Shown here one piece after another: positions 35,284 through 48,781 of a DNA stretch of 64,000 nucleotides. The DNA lies in contig NC_081414.1 of the NCBI RefSeq assembly GCF_030272615.1, positions 912,707,009 through 912,771,008 on the forward strand, read 5' to 3'. The position numbers and the translations under genes are program-made. Within the stretch, counting starts at the first letter, position 1; each line of letters begins with the position of its first letter. Source of the stretch: Cryptomeria japonica. Its lineage: Eukaryota; Streptophyta; Pinopsida; Cupressales; Cupressaceae. The notes under the pieces were generated by a model. It saw only the letters and a program-made list of their open reading frames with translations, was not told the origin of the DNA and searched no databases.

Positions 35284-38200
35284 AGACTGAAACATCAATT
35301 CAAGATTCTATGTTGATAATATTAAGTGCAAAGCTTATGGAACTGAGTTTATGAACAGATTTTTTTTTTCCAGTTCTTTTGCAATTGTCTACAAGTGGGA
35401 TTCTCTTGTATATATTTAATCGAACATTATATGAGTAGCTTTCATGCAAGATGTGATTTTTTTAGCTTCATGGTGGGAGTTTTTAATTTGTAAGAAACTC
35501 TTACAGCATCAACAAGATTTGTATAGCATGTATGTGGGAAATGCGAATTTGGAGAATTGTCTATCTAGATAGATAATTCAAAGTATATTTAAATTTGGTT
35601 TTCAAGGGGTTGTCAAAGTATTTTCTATTTTGGTCAAATGAATCTCATTTGATTTATTACACAAATTTGTGTGGTAATATTTGAACTCATTTTTTGTATA
35701 TATATTAGTAATTGAAAAATGCTTTCAGACATGGTATAAATAGATTGAGACAATATTTATGTTTTTCCTAGTTTGAAATTTTTTATGAATATAATAAGTC
35801 TTGGTGATAACTAATAATTATGTTTTTTATAGTTTGAAATGAATACACTTAGAAAACATTACAAGTACAATAAGTCTTGGTGATAACTAGTATTTTTAAT
35901 AGTAATTTAAAAATGATTTCATTATCAATACTTCTCTTTCATGAGTAGTCAAACAAGAGTTTTGATGAGATAAAAAATTTGTTTAGAAGGTGGATCTTAT
36001 AGTTCTGAATTAATAATTGTAAGTAAAAAATTTAAAAGGTTATTTAATTAATAGAAGATACGTGTTTATCTTTTTTGTTATAATCACTTGTGTGTATCAT
36101 AAGGAGCATAATTCATAATTGTGTGTTATTTGATAGCAAAACGAATGAACATGATTTGGAAGAATGTGATAGACGTAAAGATAATATATTGAACTTTAGT
36201 TCCATTGACTTGCTTTTCAAGCTTTCTTATAAAGATGTTTGAACTAAGAAATTGTGGTTATGAACTTGTAAACTCTCTATATTTATGATCAAACCATTAA
36301 AAAAATAGGGTTTGTAAACAAATGGATTTAGATTAAGATATAAGTGGAAATGAACATTTGCAATATTTTTTATATAGAACTCCAAAGCATTTCAATCTCT
36401 GTACAACATCAAAATACAAATATAATAATTGAGGATTATATTTAAGAGAGATGACAATATATCATTTTGAGTACTAATCTTGGTTTAGGTGTTAAGGAAT
36501 TATTTATTATGATGACAAGTATATATTGTAGGCAATGAAATATTGACATGATTAGAGGTAATTGGATAAAAAAACAAATTTAAATATGTTATAATGGTGT
36601 CAAAAAACTCACAAATGATTATTATGACAACTATTCAAGATTATTTAATTTCATTTAAAATATAATTTTATGAAAATTTCCTAAAATCATATTTAATTAA
36701 ATAATCTTTGAGTGTTATTGACATTGTTGTTTAATGAGATTGTAAGTTCTCATACCACAATCTTAGTAAAAAAACACAACTACTTACTAAACATATATTT
36801 TTATCATATACGATAAAAGTCATGTACATGATATATCCAATGGTATATGTAGTGAAAAAAATTAAATCAACATAGTACAATGTTATTAGCAGCAATGATA
36901 GAATTTTATGCTAATCTATAATATAGTTGAAGTTAGGATATAATAAGTAAATGTTCTTGGTTGATAACTTTTACTAATATTAAATAATATTAGTAGATAA
37001 TTGAGAATTATTTTTTGGAGTAGTTTTATAGGACATTAAATGACTTTATAAGTCAATGCATGTAAATGTAAAATCTAACTCAATAAAATAATATACCAAT
37101 GTATTATAAAATCTTTTACATAAAAGGACCTTCTAATTTTTCATTGCAAAAGACTTTAAAGTTTCCGTTGGCACACGATAAAGCAATCCACTTGTAGTCT
37201 AATCAATATTTGGATGTGAGCATTGTTGGTTATTTGGACAAGGCTATTGTTGTCATTGTATAGAAATGGCAGCGGTCTAAAAGATATAATTGTAGGGTTT
37301 TTGTGTTCATCTAAAGATCATTAGATATTTTATTCAATTTTTAAAAACTTGCTTTAGCAATAATACTAGCACTTGCACCTTAAGAAGGTGCAAGGATTAT
37401 GTTGATAAGATTGTATATGTAAGTTAATATAGAATAGTGGAAAAGGTTAGAAAAAAAAAAAAAAAACTAAAGATGGACTGGAATGAGACACGGTAAACAA
37501 TATTAGATCATATCATAATGACAAATATGTACCTATCAATTATAAGGGCTGTCATATTTTTAATTAATCAAATATTAGCAATAGTAATTAGAAATTAAAA
37601 GTTACCCTATCAGTATAATTACATTAAAGTGGCAATAGTTTAGGCTCGACGAAAGCATGTTAAAAGTTAACTAACAGGAAAGCCATTTTGTCGTATTACC
37701 AGGAAATGAAGTGGGAAAGCATGATAGAGAGAATATATAGTGTGCCTCTCACTCATTACTCCTGCTTTAAAGCATTCAAAATTTTCTTTGTAATAATCAC
37801 TCCCAAATTTTTCATTTGTACTATATTTATTGTGCATATCTTGTTTCTATTGCCCTTATCCTTCATGATTAACTTTTCTCTCAATCATGTGGCTACCATG
37901 TCACATGATAATTTTTTATATCCATTTCTTTTAATTTATGATAACCTCCCTTTTTAAAACCTCTCTCTAGTAAAATGTTTCAAAATATTTTAAATCTTTG
38001 TTTTTTGGGGAATAGGAGAGAATCAAAGAAAGGTATTGACAATTGTCTTTTATTTGTTACATTTTCATTTGAACCTTTTGTGATAGGTAAAAAACCATAA
38101 GGATAATGTAGATTCAATTTAGTTCACCTTTTGTTGGGAAACATAATTTTGATTTTTGAAGACTGATTTTCAATTTTATTATATGATATGTTTCATTGTT

Positions 38201-38514
38201 ATGTGAGGTATCAACTAGTGCAATCTTATAATGTATGCAAATAGGAAGCTAAAACTATTCGCTCTCATATCAAACTCAATTTTAAATATTTAAACTTCAT
38301 TGACTATAGATTCTTCCAAGATTATTTTTTATATATTATTCTAATAACATTGAAAAAGAACTTGAATTGCAATAAACCTTTAATAAGTTTTATAAATAGA
38401 TCTTACAATTATTTTTTAATAATTAATTTTAATCATTTAAACATTTTATTATTGAATTTTTATATAAAAATATTAATATCATTATTTTATTTTTTAAATA
38501 TTTTTAACTTTTAT
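35284..38514. other. AT-rich 3' flank, no gene seen
   Basis: Downstream of the MADS-like stop codon. It includes short A and T tracts (for example near 37451) and a repeated AATAAGTCTTGGTGATAACTA word near 35795 and 35868. ORFs are short and very AT-rich. No convincing features. Confidence 0.5.
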
Positions 38515-38610
38515 CATTTTTTTTGGTATTAAAAAAGAGTTCAACTCAACACCATTTAAATGTCTACAAAATAGACTTTACCATTAAACCATTAATTACA
38601 ATTGACTATA
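38515..38610 (-). mobile_element. SINE-like tRNA-derived fragment 2
   Basis: The minus strand reads TGGTTTAATGGTAAAGTC (box-A-like), then TAGACATTTAAATGGTG and GAGTTGAACTC (box-B-like), followed by an A-rich tail. It is about 75% like fragment 1 by eye. Confidence 0.45.
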
Positions 38611-39406
38611 ATTAATGTCAACTATATATAAATGATGAGACATATGTTGTCTTAAAATTTATTTCAAATATGTTAATTAATCAAATTAATGCTTTCAGGA
38701 GGATCCATAATAATTGAATTTTGTAATCGAAATCAAAATAGCCAATGTCAAGACCACAATCGTCACTAACATAGTAAGAAAAAGGCTATGTGGTATTTAC
38801 ATGTGCAAGTTATGAAGAATTTACATAACTTTTGTCAAAATTTTGCATTGACTAGCATAGGCAATCATTCCACTTCAAAGAAGCCTCCACTATCATTATG
38901 TGATGAGCTCTATAAGTGTCCAGGAATTCTTGCCACCAATGGCATTTTGTTATTACATTGTTGATTAATTGCTAGCATACTTCCACAACCGTTCTTCACA
39001 TGGCATTCATGCTATGTGTCGACCAATACATCATACCACCAACATAATATCTATAATTCATGCTATGTTGTGATCGTAAATCTATTGAACTCTATTTATA
39101 AACATCTTGGGTGGTGATGAGAGGATGGTGAGATTTGATTTGATTGTATATCTAGAGGAAATTTGATTTGATTTGGAATATCGATATTATTTCCCAGCTA
39201 GTTTTCCATGATGTTTTCTAATGGAGTTTAGCAGGACACAGAGAGGGTTTTAGATTTCTCTTGAGTTTACCAGATGGGCAGCAAAGAAGAAAATAGTAAA
39301 CCGTTGGGAATACCATATACCAGCGTGAGACAGGTTTTAGTGAAAACCCCACAAAATATGCCTATCGGCTAATAATAGATGTTATGTAAAAGGTTTATTT
39401 GGAATG
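38611..39406. other. Unannotated flank of the Gypsy insertion
   Basis: No gene or repeat recognised. The last five bases before the LTR are ATAAG (39407-39411). Confidence 0.5.
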
Positions 39407-39411
39407 ATAAG

Positions 39412-40878
39412 TGTATGCGGGAAAAGTGGGCGAATAGAATTAAATATGTGAAAATATATAAAAATACTAGTCCACACACACACACAGGACTTCTTGATGC
39501 AAGCTATGGAGTAACGTAGTGTTACTCAGCTTCCCAAGGAGGGTCCCATGGTTCTCTATCTCACAATGTCCCTCAAACCAACGTTTTTGCTCTCAGATCA
39601 CTGAGCAAAATGGTTTAGGGATGGCAAATAGGAGAATGAGAGATGTTTTTGATTGATTTTAGTATGAGATGTGTTGTAAGCTATGTATGATGCTAAAATG
39701 CAATAAACTAGATGATAAGATGACGAGATTAGTATGAATACTATCCTAGCATAATATATTTAGTCTATGATTGAACTAAAATGATAAAAAAAGTAATCTA
39801 AGCATGCATATTAGTCTAATTTATGATCTAAAAGAGGCTAAATGATGAGCATATATGAGATGAAAGCTTGAAAGAATTTGAGCATAAGTGTGATGCTTCA
39901 AATTTGCAAGGTGATTGTTAAAAATGGAGGAATGAGAGCTCTATTTATAGCACAAACAGGGCAATGGATGGTCAGGATTGAATGGTTTAATCAAGGGCCA
40001 AGTTTGAAAGTTGGGGATCCATGTGCATAATTTGCACCAATGAAATGGTGACAAATGTCAACATAGGATTGGGTTGAGAGAAGAGGTTGGAGGCATTAAA
40101 GGTCTGAGAAGACCTCATGGTTATCTAAAGGCTAAGGGTCAAGTCTAAATTAGGTTTACCCAATGGATTAAGATTTAATCTAAGGATAAACCTTTGTGCA
40201 AATAATTAAGAGATAATCCTGGTCAAAGTATTAATGGCCTGATGAGACCTTTGGGTTGGGTAGAGGTTGAGTCAAAACAAATGTTTTAACCATGTGGGAG
40301 GGTTTGAATTAACCATTAATGGTTATTGGAGACTTTGGGGATTAAGTGGTTGAAGGTTGGAAGCCTTCAATGGTTTTCAAAGACTTTAAGGGTTTTGGTG
40401 GTTGAAGGTTGAAAACCTTTAATGGTTATCAAAGACTTTAAGGTTTTTGAGAAGTGACTTCCCTTTGCTTAGGGATGTGACAAAGTTTAGAGAAGGGTTA
40501 GGTTAATTAGAAGCGATTAGAAGATTCTAGAAGGGATTAGGAAGGGGTTTGGGATTTTGCAAGTGGATGGGGGGATAATAGGATTTAATTGAAATAATTT
40601 AATTCATTCAATTTGGTTGTAATTAAATAAATTTGATTTATTCAATTTAGGATAACTATTTAATTAAATTTGAATTTAATTAAAAGTGGATAGGGGGGAT
40701 TTAATTGAATAAAATGATTTATTCATTAAATGGTATAGTGAATTTTATTTAAATAAATTGAGTAATTTACTTAATAAAATAGAAGAATGTAGATAATTTA
40801 ATTAAATTAGATTTAATCAAAAAGGGAAATGAACATAAAATATTCATTTAGGAATATGGTCATTTTTATACGTCTACA
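39412..40878 (-). repeat. 3' LTR of the Gypsy element
   Basis: Plus-strand ends are TGTATGCGGG and ATACGTCTACA. It is 1467 bp; the longer length comes mainly from an 8-bp stretch (GATAAGAT near 39715) absent from the other LTR. A CA-rich microsatellite lies near 39474-39486. The inner flank (40879 on) gives a minus-strand purine tract AAAGAGGGGCAAAA next to the LTR. Confidence 0.95.
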
Positions 40879-41249
40879 TTTTGCCCCTCTTTGAAGTGAC
40901 GTGTGTGCACATGTTATTTCAAAGAAAATGATGTCTTATCATGATTTATGATCAAATACAATTTTTGTGTCGTTCTTTTGATTTGTCAGTCGTGCCCCAG
41001 ATTTGATGTGATGCCCCAGATTCGATATTTGATGGTGATGCCCCCTCGGGAGATGAATCAATTATTTTTTATTTTTTTTTGAAAATTTTTTATTTTAATT
41101 TGATGAAGTTCGTATGATGTGTATGATTTTGTGCATGTAAAAAGTGTGCAGATTGATTCATCTCCCGATAAGTTACAACTGTTCTGGTATAGGGGAGACC
41201 GCGACCATATTACAGGTCCATACGGCTAACCCTAATTTCATTTTCCTCC

Positions 41250-41256
41250 TATAAAA
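41250..41256 (+). promoter_or_regulatory. TATA box of the antisense PMD gene
   Basis: TATAAAA followed by GGGGAAAAGGG, 75-80 bases before the ATG at 41331. It lies inside the element on the strand opposite gag-pol and would give a 5' UTR of about 50 bases. Confidence 0.65.
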
Positions 41257-41489
41257 GGGGAAAAGGGCTTGATTTAAAGTCATTTGTGCTTTGTTGACTT
41301 TGAAGAAAGAGAATTTGCTCTGGAGAGAAAATGTCAATTCCCTATCACAGACACCGTTTTGAGTGCATTCGGAGGTACCGGAGACCAGTAGCACATGGAC
41401 CACCAGTAAGTCAACGTTTTTGACCCCTTTTTGATTTTTTGTTTTGTCGTTTTTAGTCATTTTTTGAATTTCAAAGTTCGGGTGTTTCG

Positions 41490-41940
41490 TTTTAGCGCGT
41501 TTAGGGTCAACAGTAGCGCATACGAAGTGTGAAGTAGCGCATCAAGTTTAAATTTAAGGGTCGCGTCCGAAAATGTAGGTTAGCGCATGCATGGGTAATA
41601 GCGCATATAAAGTGTTGGGTAGCGCGTCGCGTCAACAGGGTAGCACGTAGGTGTGACCTAGCACATAGGGGCCACCGGGGTTCGCATAGGGAAGGGGGTT
41701 TAGCGCGTAGGATTAACCTAGCGCATAGGGCTAAAAGGGTAGCGCTTAGGAAGGGCAGATTAGCGCGTAGGCAGAGTCTAGCGCATGGGGTGGGTTAGGT
41801 AGCGCATTGGGTGAAAAATTTAGCGCGTAGACTGGATCTAGCGCATAGGTTAGATAGAATAGCGCGTAGGAGAGGCAGCCTAGCGCGTGGGGGTGATTTA
41901 GCGCATTGAAGATCGGTTTTAGCGCATCTGAAAAATTTTG
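41490..41940 (+). repeat. TAGCGC array within the PMD gene intron
   Basis: Eighteen exact TAGCGC words plus several degenerate ones (TAGCACGT, TAGCACAT). Most are extended to TAGCGCGTAGG or TAGCGCATAGG and often alternate. Spacing is about 20-26 bp in the dense part. The orientation matches the PMD gene. Confidence 0.9.
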
Positions 41941-42128
41941 CAGTTTTGGCCGAGTGGAAAATTTGTTTTGTTTGCCTGTCGTGTTTTGATGAATTTATCC
42001 AAGATGAGTATTTGTATAACTTGTTTTGATTTGCAATTTTCCAAGTTATGTATAGATATCAATCTGTTGTATTAATCAGAATATGATGTATTTGCATGGT
42101 CTGTGTCAAGTTCAATGTGTATGAAAGC

Positions 42129-42298
42129 CTGAGTTGTTTTACAAGCCGATATGGGTTGGAAACTTGAGTTGTTTTACAAGCTGATATGGGTGGGAAACTT
42201 GAGTTGTTTTACAAGTTTATGTGATTTTGGTATTTGAGTTGTTTTACAAGTTTTGATATGGTTTTTGAAAACTTGAGTTGTGTTACAAGTTGATATGA
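42129..42298 (+). repeat. Five-copy repeat of TTGAGTTGTTTTACAAG
   Basis: Unit of about 35-40 bp, with GATATGGG and GGAAAC between copies, near the 3' end of the PMD intron. Non-coding. Confidence 0.85.
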
Positions 42299-44388
42299 AA
42301 TGATAGGATTTTGAACTTTGATTGTAGATGAGCAAATTGTTTCATGTTGTTGATGTAAGTTTGATTTTGATATCTTTGTGTTGATGTGAAAACTGATATT
42401 GGATATGTTTGGTTTGTTGATAGGAGCGATTGGGAGTTGTTCAGTCGAGGGAGAGATTCCCGAGACCGTGGACGTTGATACCTAGATTGTCACAGGCAGA
42501 TTTGGACATTATAGAGAGATGTGGATTGACCTCTCTTCTAGATATGCCTCGATTCACTGTGAACCGGGGGCTTTTGACAGCATTGGCAGAGAGGTGGCAT
42601 AGCGACACGAACACCTTTCATTTTGCCACTGGAGAGATGACAGTGACACCGGAGGATTGCTACCGGATTTTGCGCATTCTTGTGGTAGGGGCACTGCTAC
42701 CATACGAGCAGTCAGAGGAGGGCGACACAGAGGCACTGCGCCGCATATTTCATGATGAGACTGTCTGTGGATATGAGATCCCCTGGCAGGAGTTTTTGGA
42801 TCTAGACTACGCACCACTACCTTCTGTACTAGCAAGATTTATTGGGGGATTCCTTTGTCCTGATCGCAGGTCAAAGGGATTCTCGGTGGGATGGGGGTTG
42901 GTTTTGGAGCAGATGGTGACGCAGGGGCGGAGATTTTCATGGGGGTCAGCTATGTTGGCTCATTTATACAGGAGTCTTCATGAGGTAGTATACCTCGGGT
43001 ACGATAGTTTGTCAGCTGGCGTGACCCTATTACAGGTATGGTGCTGGGAGCACATTCCAGTAGCGAGGCCACTGGCAGATAGAGACAGGTCTGTAGGTGC
43101 AGCATATGCCTACGGATATAGAGGTCTAGTTGTCCAGCGTAAGCTAGGCAAACTAGAGCATTGGAGGAGGGTTTTTGATGATATTGATACGGTCACCTGG
43201 AGACCGTATACAGGCTGTGAGGTATGGGCAGAGGATGGGCTAGAGATGCCCTTTGTATTTATGATGAGGTATCTAATTGGGAGGACCCCGTTCATCATTG
43301 AGCGGTTTGTGGTGACCCGAGTTTTGCGGTAGTTCGGGCACCAGTAGGGGATTCCTCAGGGAGCATGTTTGTATGCACGGCGACAGCAGGATGTTGCGGA
43401 TTGGGGGCCCACTATTGATAGTGTTGTGGCTATAAAGGAGTTTACAGGGTTGGCTGGACAGATCTGGGACTATGCCCCAGAGATTCAGGACGCAGGGATG
43501 ACAGGTGAGTTCGCCCGTTTGTTTGCTGCACGGGCAGTGGCGAGGATCTCAGATCCGGAGGAGATGAGGCCAGCGTTTGACTCGGATGGGGAGGAGGGAG
43601 ACGAGGGATATGATGGAGATGATGGGGAGGATGGAGGAGGTAGAGGAGCCAGAGGGAGGCGGGGAGGTAGAGGTGTGGAGAGAGTGGTACGGCAGGGGAG
43701 GATTGAGAGGGGGAGAGGAGGATTGGCTATCGGAGCCGGGAGAGAGGGGAGAGTGACGGAGGTGCTAGCTGCAGTGGGGGGTGAGGAGGAGCTGAGTAGA
43801 CCAGCACAGAGGAGGAGGGTAGATATACTCCCACCTCCAGTACCGAGGATAGGGCGAGTGGGAGGGGTGGCTCTAGCACAGGTACCGCTACAGGTTCGAG
43901 TGTCAGGTCATGTGGAGGATGCACAAATCCGAACCTTGCAGATTACCGTTCAGCAGCTGCAGGCGCAGATTTTGACCTATCAGCGGCAGATTTCTCAGTT
44001 GACCACTGAGAGAGATATTGAGATAGAGCGGCGAGGACGAGCGGAGGAGGCGTTGGCGAGTGTGCAGAGAGCAGCGGCGGGTGGTCCATTGAGAGACACC
44101 CTTAGAGAGCTGATGTGGAGAGTGCAGGAGGTAGAGTATTATAGGCGGCATTATGAGGCTGCAGTACCCAGAGATCGGCGAGTGGAGAGCTTTGCACAAT
44201 CGAGATCGAGTCGATCTCGAACCACTGGGACACGATCTGAGAGCCGAGGTGTGATGGGGCCGGCGAGACAGGACCCTCCTGGAGATCTAGGGGCGAGTGT
44301 ATCTGTAGCGAGACAGGACCCTCCTAGAGATCTAGGGGCAGGCGCATCTGGAGCGAGACCATCTCCATCAGGGGATAGTCATACTTGA

Positions 44389-45775
44389 GAGACATGGTCT
44401 CTGTTGTATTTTTGAGCATTGTATGCGTTGTACTGGACACAATTTTGACATATTTTGTACATTTGGATCATTTTTGAGATATATATATGGATGGCACCAT
44501 TTTTTATCATGTGATGTGTATATGGATGCATGTTTTGTGAGCGACTTCTTTTTTTTTTATATGATGATGTAATGTTTACATAGATGATGTAATGTATGAT
44601 GCAGGATGTATGCTTTTATATGCTGTGAGATGTATCTTGAAAATGAGATGTATGATTATGATATGCAACTAATTGTAATATGATATGATGTAAAATGATG
44701 TAATAATGATGCAAAATGATATGTAATGAATGATGTAAGAATGATCTGCAACTAATTGTAAAATGATATGCAACTAATTGTAAAATGATGTGCAACTAAT
44801 TGTTTTTGGAGCATCTCTCATTCTGTATTTGCCATCCGATATAACCATTTGTTTGCTTTCTTTGTAAATATCATCATGGAGCATTTATTGATTTTTTTGG
44901 ATATGTTGAAAATTTATACAAGCATAATGGTATAATTGAACCATAATGACCTGAGTAAAATTTACATGATATTTGATTTTGCAAGATAGCACAAGCGTCA
45001 AGGTATAATTGAACCAAGATGACGTGAGTGCGTATTGCGTAAACAGACAAGAGTAGATCATTTATATGCGTGAAATGGAATCAGGCCTTCAGTGATATGT
45101 AATGTATCACGTCTCGAGGCAAATATTCACACAGTACAAGGGATCGCCTCCCAAACAGAAGACTAATAAAAATATTGGAGTTTCCTCATGATCTCTAGCT
45201 TTGAAGCATTTTATGAGATAAGGAGAAGATTCCAACAATTTAAAAAGTTCAAAATGCAAAATAATCAAGACTTTTATGCGATAATGCAACATTTAGTACT
45301 TCAGAAAATCATCCATCCTTGAGATTCGTGTGTATTGTTTTTGTTTTGGTTTTGGCGATGGAGTGTAGGTTTGTTTGTTGGATGCCATGCGTCTGAGTTT
45401 TGCAATAGTTGGAATGTCTTGAATGTTTGCAAGTGTTTGAACAAATTAATGCCCCTAGCTGAGTGTGCCTCTTGATATGATTATGTACAGTGATTTCCAA
45501 ACCATGGTGGAATGCAGTAAGAGAATAGATACAGATGGATAACCCAGGATAGTGACTACGCTAAGTATGTCCTGAATGGATATATGCTAAGTGTTGGGCG
45601 ATGGCCGATAGTGTTTTGATGGATAAAATGGCATGGATATAGATAAAGGAGCCGTTCACAAGGGCGCCTGTTTACCAGGTTTTCACCATTTGTTTTTATT
45701 GTACTTTGTATTTTTGCTTTTTCTGGATTTTTTTTTATTTTTATTTTTTTGGCTTTTTCCATGCACTAGGCTACC
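44389..45775. other. Non-coding region between the PMD gene and integrase
   Basis: 3' region of the antisense gene facing the 3' end of pol. Simple repeats of TGATGTAATGTATGATGC and TGCAACTAATTGTAAAATGA (about 44560-44800), then a stretch without features. The two genes converge here, so a bidirectional terminator is expected but was not identified. Confidence 0.5.
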
Positions 45776-48700
45776 TTAAGTATAGTACTTCTTCAGATGA
45801 ATGTTTTTAGTTGGATCATCGAGCACATCTCCTTTAGAATTTGTTAGCTGATAGGCACCTGATCCATAGACTGATATGATGACATAGGGACCCAACCAGT
45901 TAGGTTCAAATTTTCCTTTCTTTTCTCTATCTTGTTGATTTCTTGGATTTTCTTTGAGGACTAGATCACCAACCTTGAAGTTGCGAGGAATGACCTTGTG
46001 ATTGTAGCTCCTGCACATGCGTTGCTGATATGCTTTAAGATGAGTATAAGCATGTTGGCGTCTTTCATCTAATAGTTCCAGTTCTTACAGTCGGTTAACT
46101 CGATACTCTTCATCGGGGATTAAACCTTTCAAAGAGACTCTAAGAGATGGAATTTCTACCTCCAAGGGTAAAATGGCCTCTGATCCATATACCAATGAAT
46201 ATGGTGTTGCTCCTGTAGGTGTGCGGATGCTGGTCCTGTATGCCCAAAGTGCTGGATTGAGTTGTACGTGCCAATCTTTGCCTGCATCATTCACTGTTTT
46301 CTTGAGGATTTTTAGGATTGTCTTGTTAGATGCTTCTGCTTGACCATTTCCCTGTGGGTAATATGGTGTAGAAAACCAATGTTGGATTTTGAATTTTTCA
46401 CATAGTTCCTGTACATCTTGGTTTTTGAAAGGTCGTCCATTATCTGTGACGATTGAACTTGGAATACCATATCTGCAGATCAGATAATTTAGGATAAAAG
46501 AGGCAATTTGTTTCCCGGTCATTGTGGTCATGGGAACTGCTTCTATCCATTTGGTAAAATATTCTATTGCAGTTATAATGAACTTGTGTCCGTTTGAAGA
46601 TGAAGGATGTATTTTGCCAACTAGGTCTAGTCCCCACTGACAAAAGGGCCAGGAGGTTGTAAATGGCTGCAGTTCCTGTGCTGGTGCATGTATCAGATTG
46701 CCATGGATCTGGCATTTAGGACATTTCTTGGCGAAATGATATGAGTCTTTCTCCATTGTAGGCCAGTGGTATCCCATTCGTAGAAGCTTTTTAGCAAGAG
46801 TAGTGCCACTTGAATGTATACCACAAATACCTTCATGAAGCTCGTGTAAAGCTGAATCAAAATCATTACGATCAAGACAACGAAGAAGAGTACCATCTAG
46901 ACCTCGACGATATAAGGTATCAGCGGTAAGGGTGTAATGGGCAGCTTGTCGAATAAAGTTACATTTTTGGTTACGAGATTGGTCAATGGGTAAGATATTA
47001 TGCTTGAGGTAGTCGTATATTGGTCCATATAATGGAGAATCTGAACCAGTCAAGGCATATATAACCTGGGATTCAGAGTGGTCATAGGCGGGAGAGAACA
47101 GTTGCTCTACCAGGAATTCATAACGACTCCGTTGTTCTGGAATTTGTAGTAATGAAGCGATCGTAGCCATTGCATCGGCTGCTTTGTTGTTCAACCTTGG
47201 TATTTGCTCGAAGGTGATGTGTACAAAATACTGTTTGAAGTCATCCACCATGCGTTTGTAGGGTAGTAGCTTGTCGTCCTTTGTCTGATAGTTGTTGTTG
47301 ATTTGATTGATGACTAGTTGTGAGTCTCCATAGACTTTTAACTCTGTGATTTTCCATTCGACAACCATTTTGATGCCTATGACCAATGCTTCATATTCAG
47401 CCACATTATTTGTACATGGGAACATAAGTCTATATGATCGTGGCATAGTGTGTCCTTCAGGAGTGATGAATAGAATGCTGGCCCCTGAACCATGTTATGA
47501 ATAGGAGCCATCAAAGTATAGGGTCCATTGTTTGGAAGAAAGAGTAAGAACGTCCCTGTCTGGAAATTCGATCTCCATGGTTTGTTTTCCTGGTAGCGGT
47601 GCTTCAGCCAGCTAATCTGCAATTGCTTGTCCTTTGATGGCTCATCTTTCTGTGTAGTGGATGTCAAATTCACTGAGAATCATAACCCATTTAGCCAATC
47701 GGCCTGTGAGAGTTGCCTTGCTGAGTAGATACTTGAGAGGATCAATTTTTGCCACTAGCTTTATAGTGTGTGCTAGCATATAATGTCAGAACTTCTGAAT
47801 GCAAAGACCACTGTTAGGCAAGCCTTTTCAATGAATGTATAGTTGATTTCATAGCCATTCAATGTTCTACTGATGTAATATATGGCGCGTTCCTTTCCTT
47901 GTTGATCTTCTTGTGCCAATAGTGCCCCCAGTGAAATATCTGTTGTTGAGATATATAGTATAAGAGGCTTTCCTGCAACTGGTGGTACTAGAACCGGTGG
48001 ATTCATCAGGTACATTTTTGTGTAGCAAGTGGTTAAATGGCAGACTTTTATCTGCTAGTTGAGCGATGAATCGCCTGATTGATTGAAGTCGTCCTTGTAG
48101 AGATCTAAGTTGACTGATATTCTTTGGTGGTGGCATGTCCATGATGGCTTGTACCTTTGCTGGATCAACTTCAATACCTTTAGCTGAGACTATGTAGCCT
48201 AGTAACTTGCCTGATGTAACCCCGAAGACACACTTCTTAGGGTTGAGTCGGACTTGAAATTTCTACAAGCGATCAAAGATCTTTGTTAGGATGTCGAGAT
48301 GTTCAGCTCTAGTGAAGGATTTAGCTAGTAAATCATCCACATAGTTTTCCATAAATGTGTGCATCATATCATGGAATATTGTTGTCATTGCTCTTTGATA
48401 AGTGGCTCCTGCATTCTTTAAGCCAAAAGGCATAACATTCCAACAGTACGTTCCCCAAGGACAGGTGAATGTTGTTTTGTCTTGATCTTCAGGAGCTATT
48501 TTGATTTGATTATAGCCTGAGAAACCGTCCATTAATGAGAGCATTGCATGGCCTGCTGTGAGATCTACAATTATATCGATACTTGGCAAAGGAAAGTCAT
48601 CCTTTGGGCAAGCTTTATTGACATCCCTGAAGTCAGTGCATACTCTGATACTACCATCTGGTTTTGAGACTGGAACAATGTTGGAAATCCATTCTACATA

Positions 48701-48778
48701 GTCAATGGGTCGGATGAATCCGACATCTAGTAGTTTCTTCAGTTCAGTTTTGACCATGAGTGCCACCTGTGGATTCAT
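45776..48778 (-). pseudogene. Gypsy pol C-terminal part: RT, two RNase H domains, integrase (broken)
   Basis: RT (48778-48263) has PVSKPDGSIRVCTDFRDVNK, LMDGFSGYNQI, MPFGLKNAGATYQRAM and YVDDLL. After TAG 48263 comes the RT connection, then the first RNase H (DISLGALLAQEDQ), with a deletion and frameshift near 48010-48020. Next come a frameshift near 47795 and stops at 47786, 47642, 47612 and 47495. The second RNase H starts LYFDGSYS and continues NNVAEYEALVIGI and YGDSQLVINQ; it is the archaeal type. Integrase has H-4-H and CPKC, WGLDLVG, VTDNGRPF and GQAEASN (D, D, E), with TAA at 46085 before a C-terminal WLGPYVI. There is no chromodomain. Two RNase H domains are the hallmark of the Tat lineage. 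Confidence 0.9.
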
Positions 48779-48781
48779 CTT

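Larger units (their letters stand above)
41331..44388 (+). pseudogene. Antisense plant-mobile-domain (PMD) gene within the Gypsy element
   Basis: Predicted exon 1 is 41331-41405 (MSIPYHRHRFECIRR..., 25 codons). The intron 41406-42423 runs from GTAAGT to TTGATAG in phase 0. Exon 2 (42424-44388) continues ERLGVVQSRERF. The N-terminal domain has FTVNRGLLTALAERWHSDTN, FHFATGEMTVTPEDCYRIL and WWE/GYDSLSAG-type PMD patterns, as in MAIN/MAIL-related (aminotransferase-like PMD) proteins. Then come an acidic and Arg/Gly-rich linker (DSDGEEGDEGYDGDDGEDGG), a coiled coil (QITVQQLQAQILTYQRQISQL) and a near-repeat ARQDPPGDLGA/ARQDPPRDLGA at the end. Two TAG stops (43330 and 43345) lie 15 bases apart in an otherwise open frame. 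Host PMD proteins act in silencing and genome maintenance; the role of element-borne ones is unknown. Confidence 0.8.

Noticed and set aside
37451-37467. A-tract as a LINE or SINE tail
   Set aside because: No tRNA-like or LINE sequence was found next to it and no flanking duplication is evident.
43727-44199. Minus-strand ORFs inside the PMD gene
   Set aside because: Shadows of the GC-rich plus-strand coding exon.
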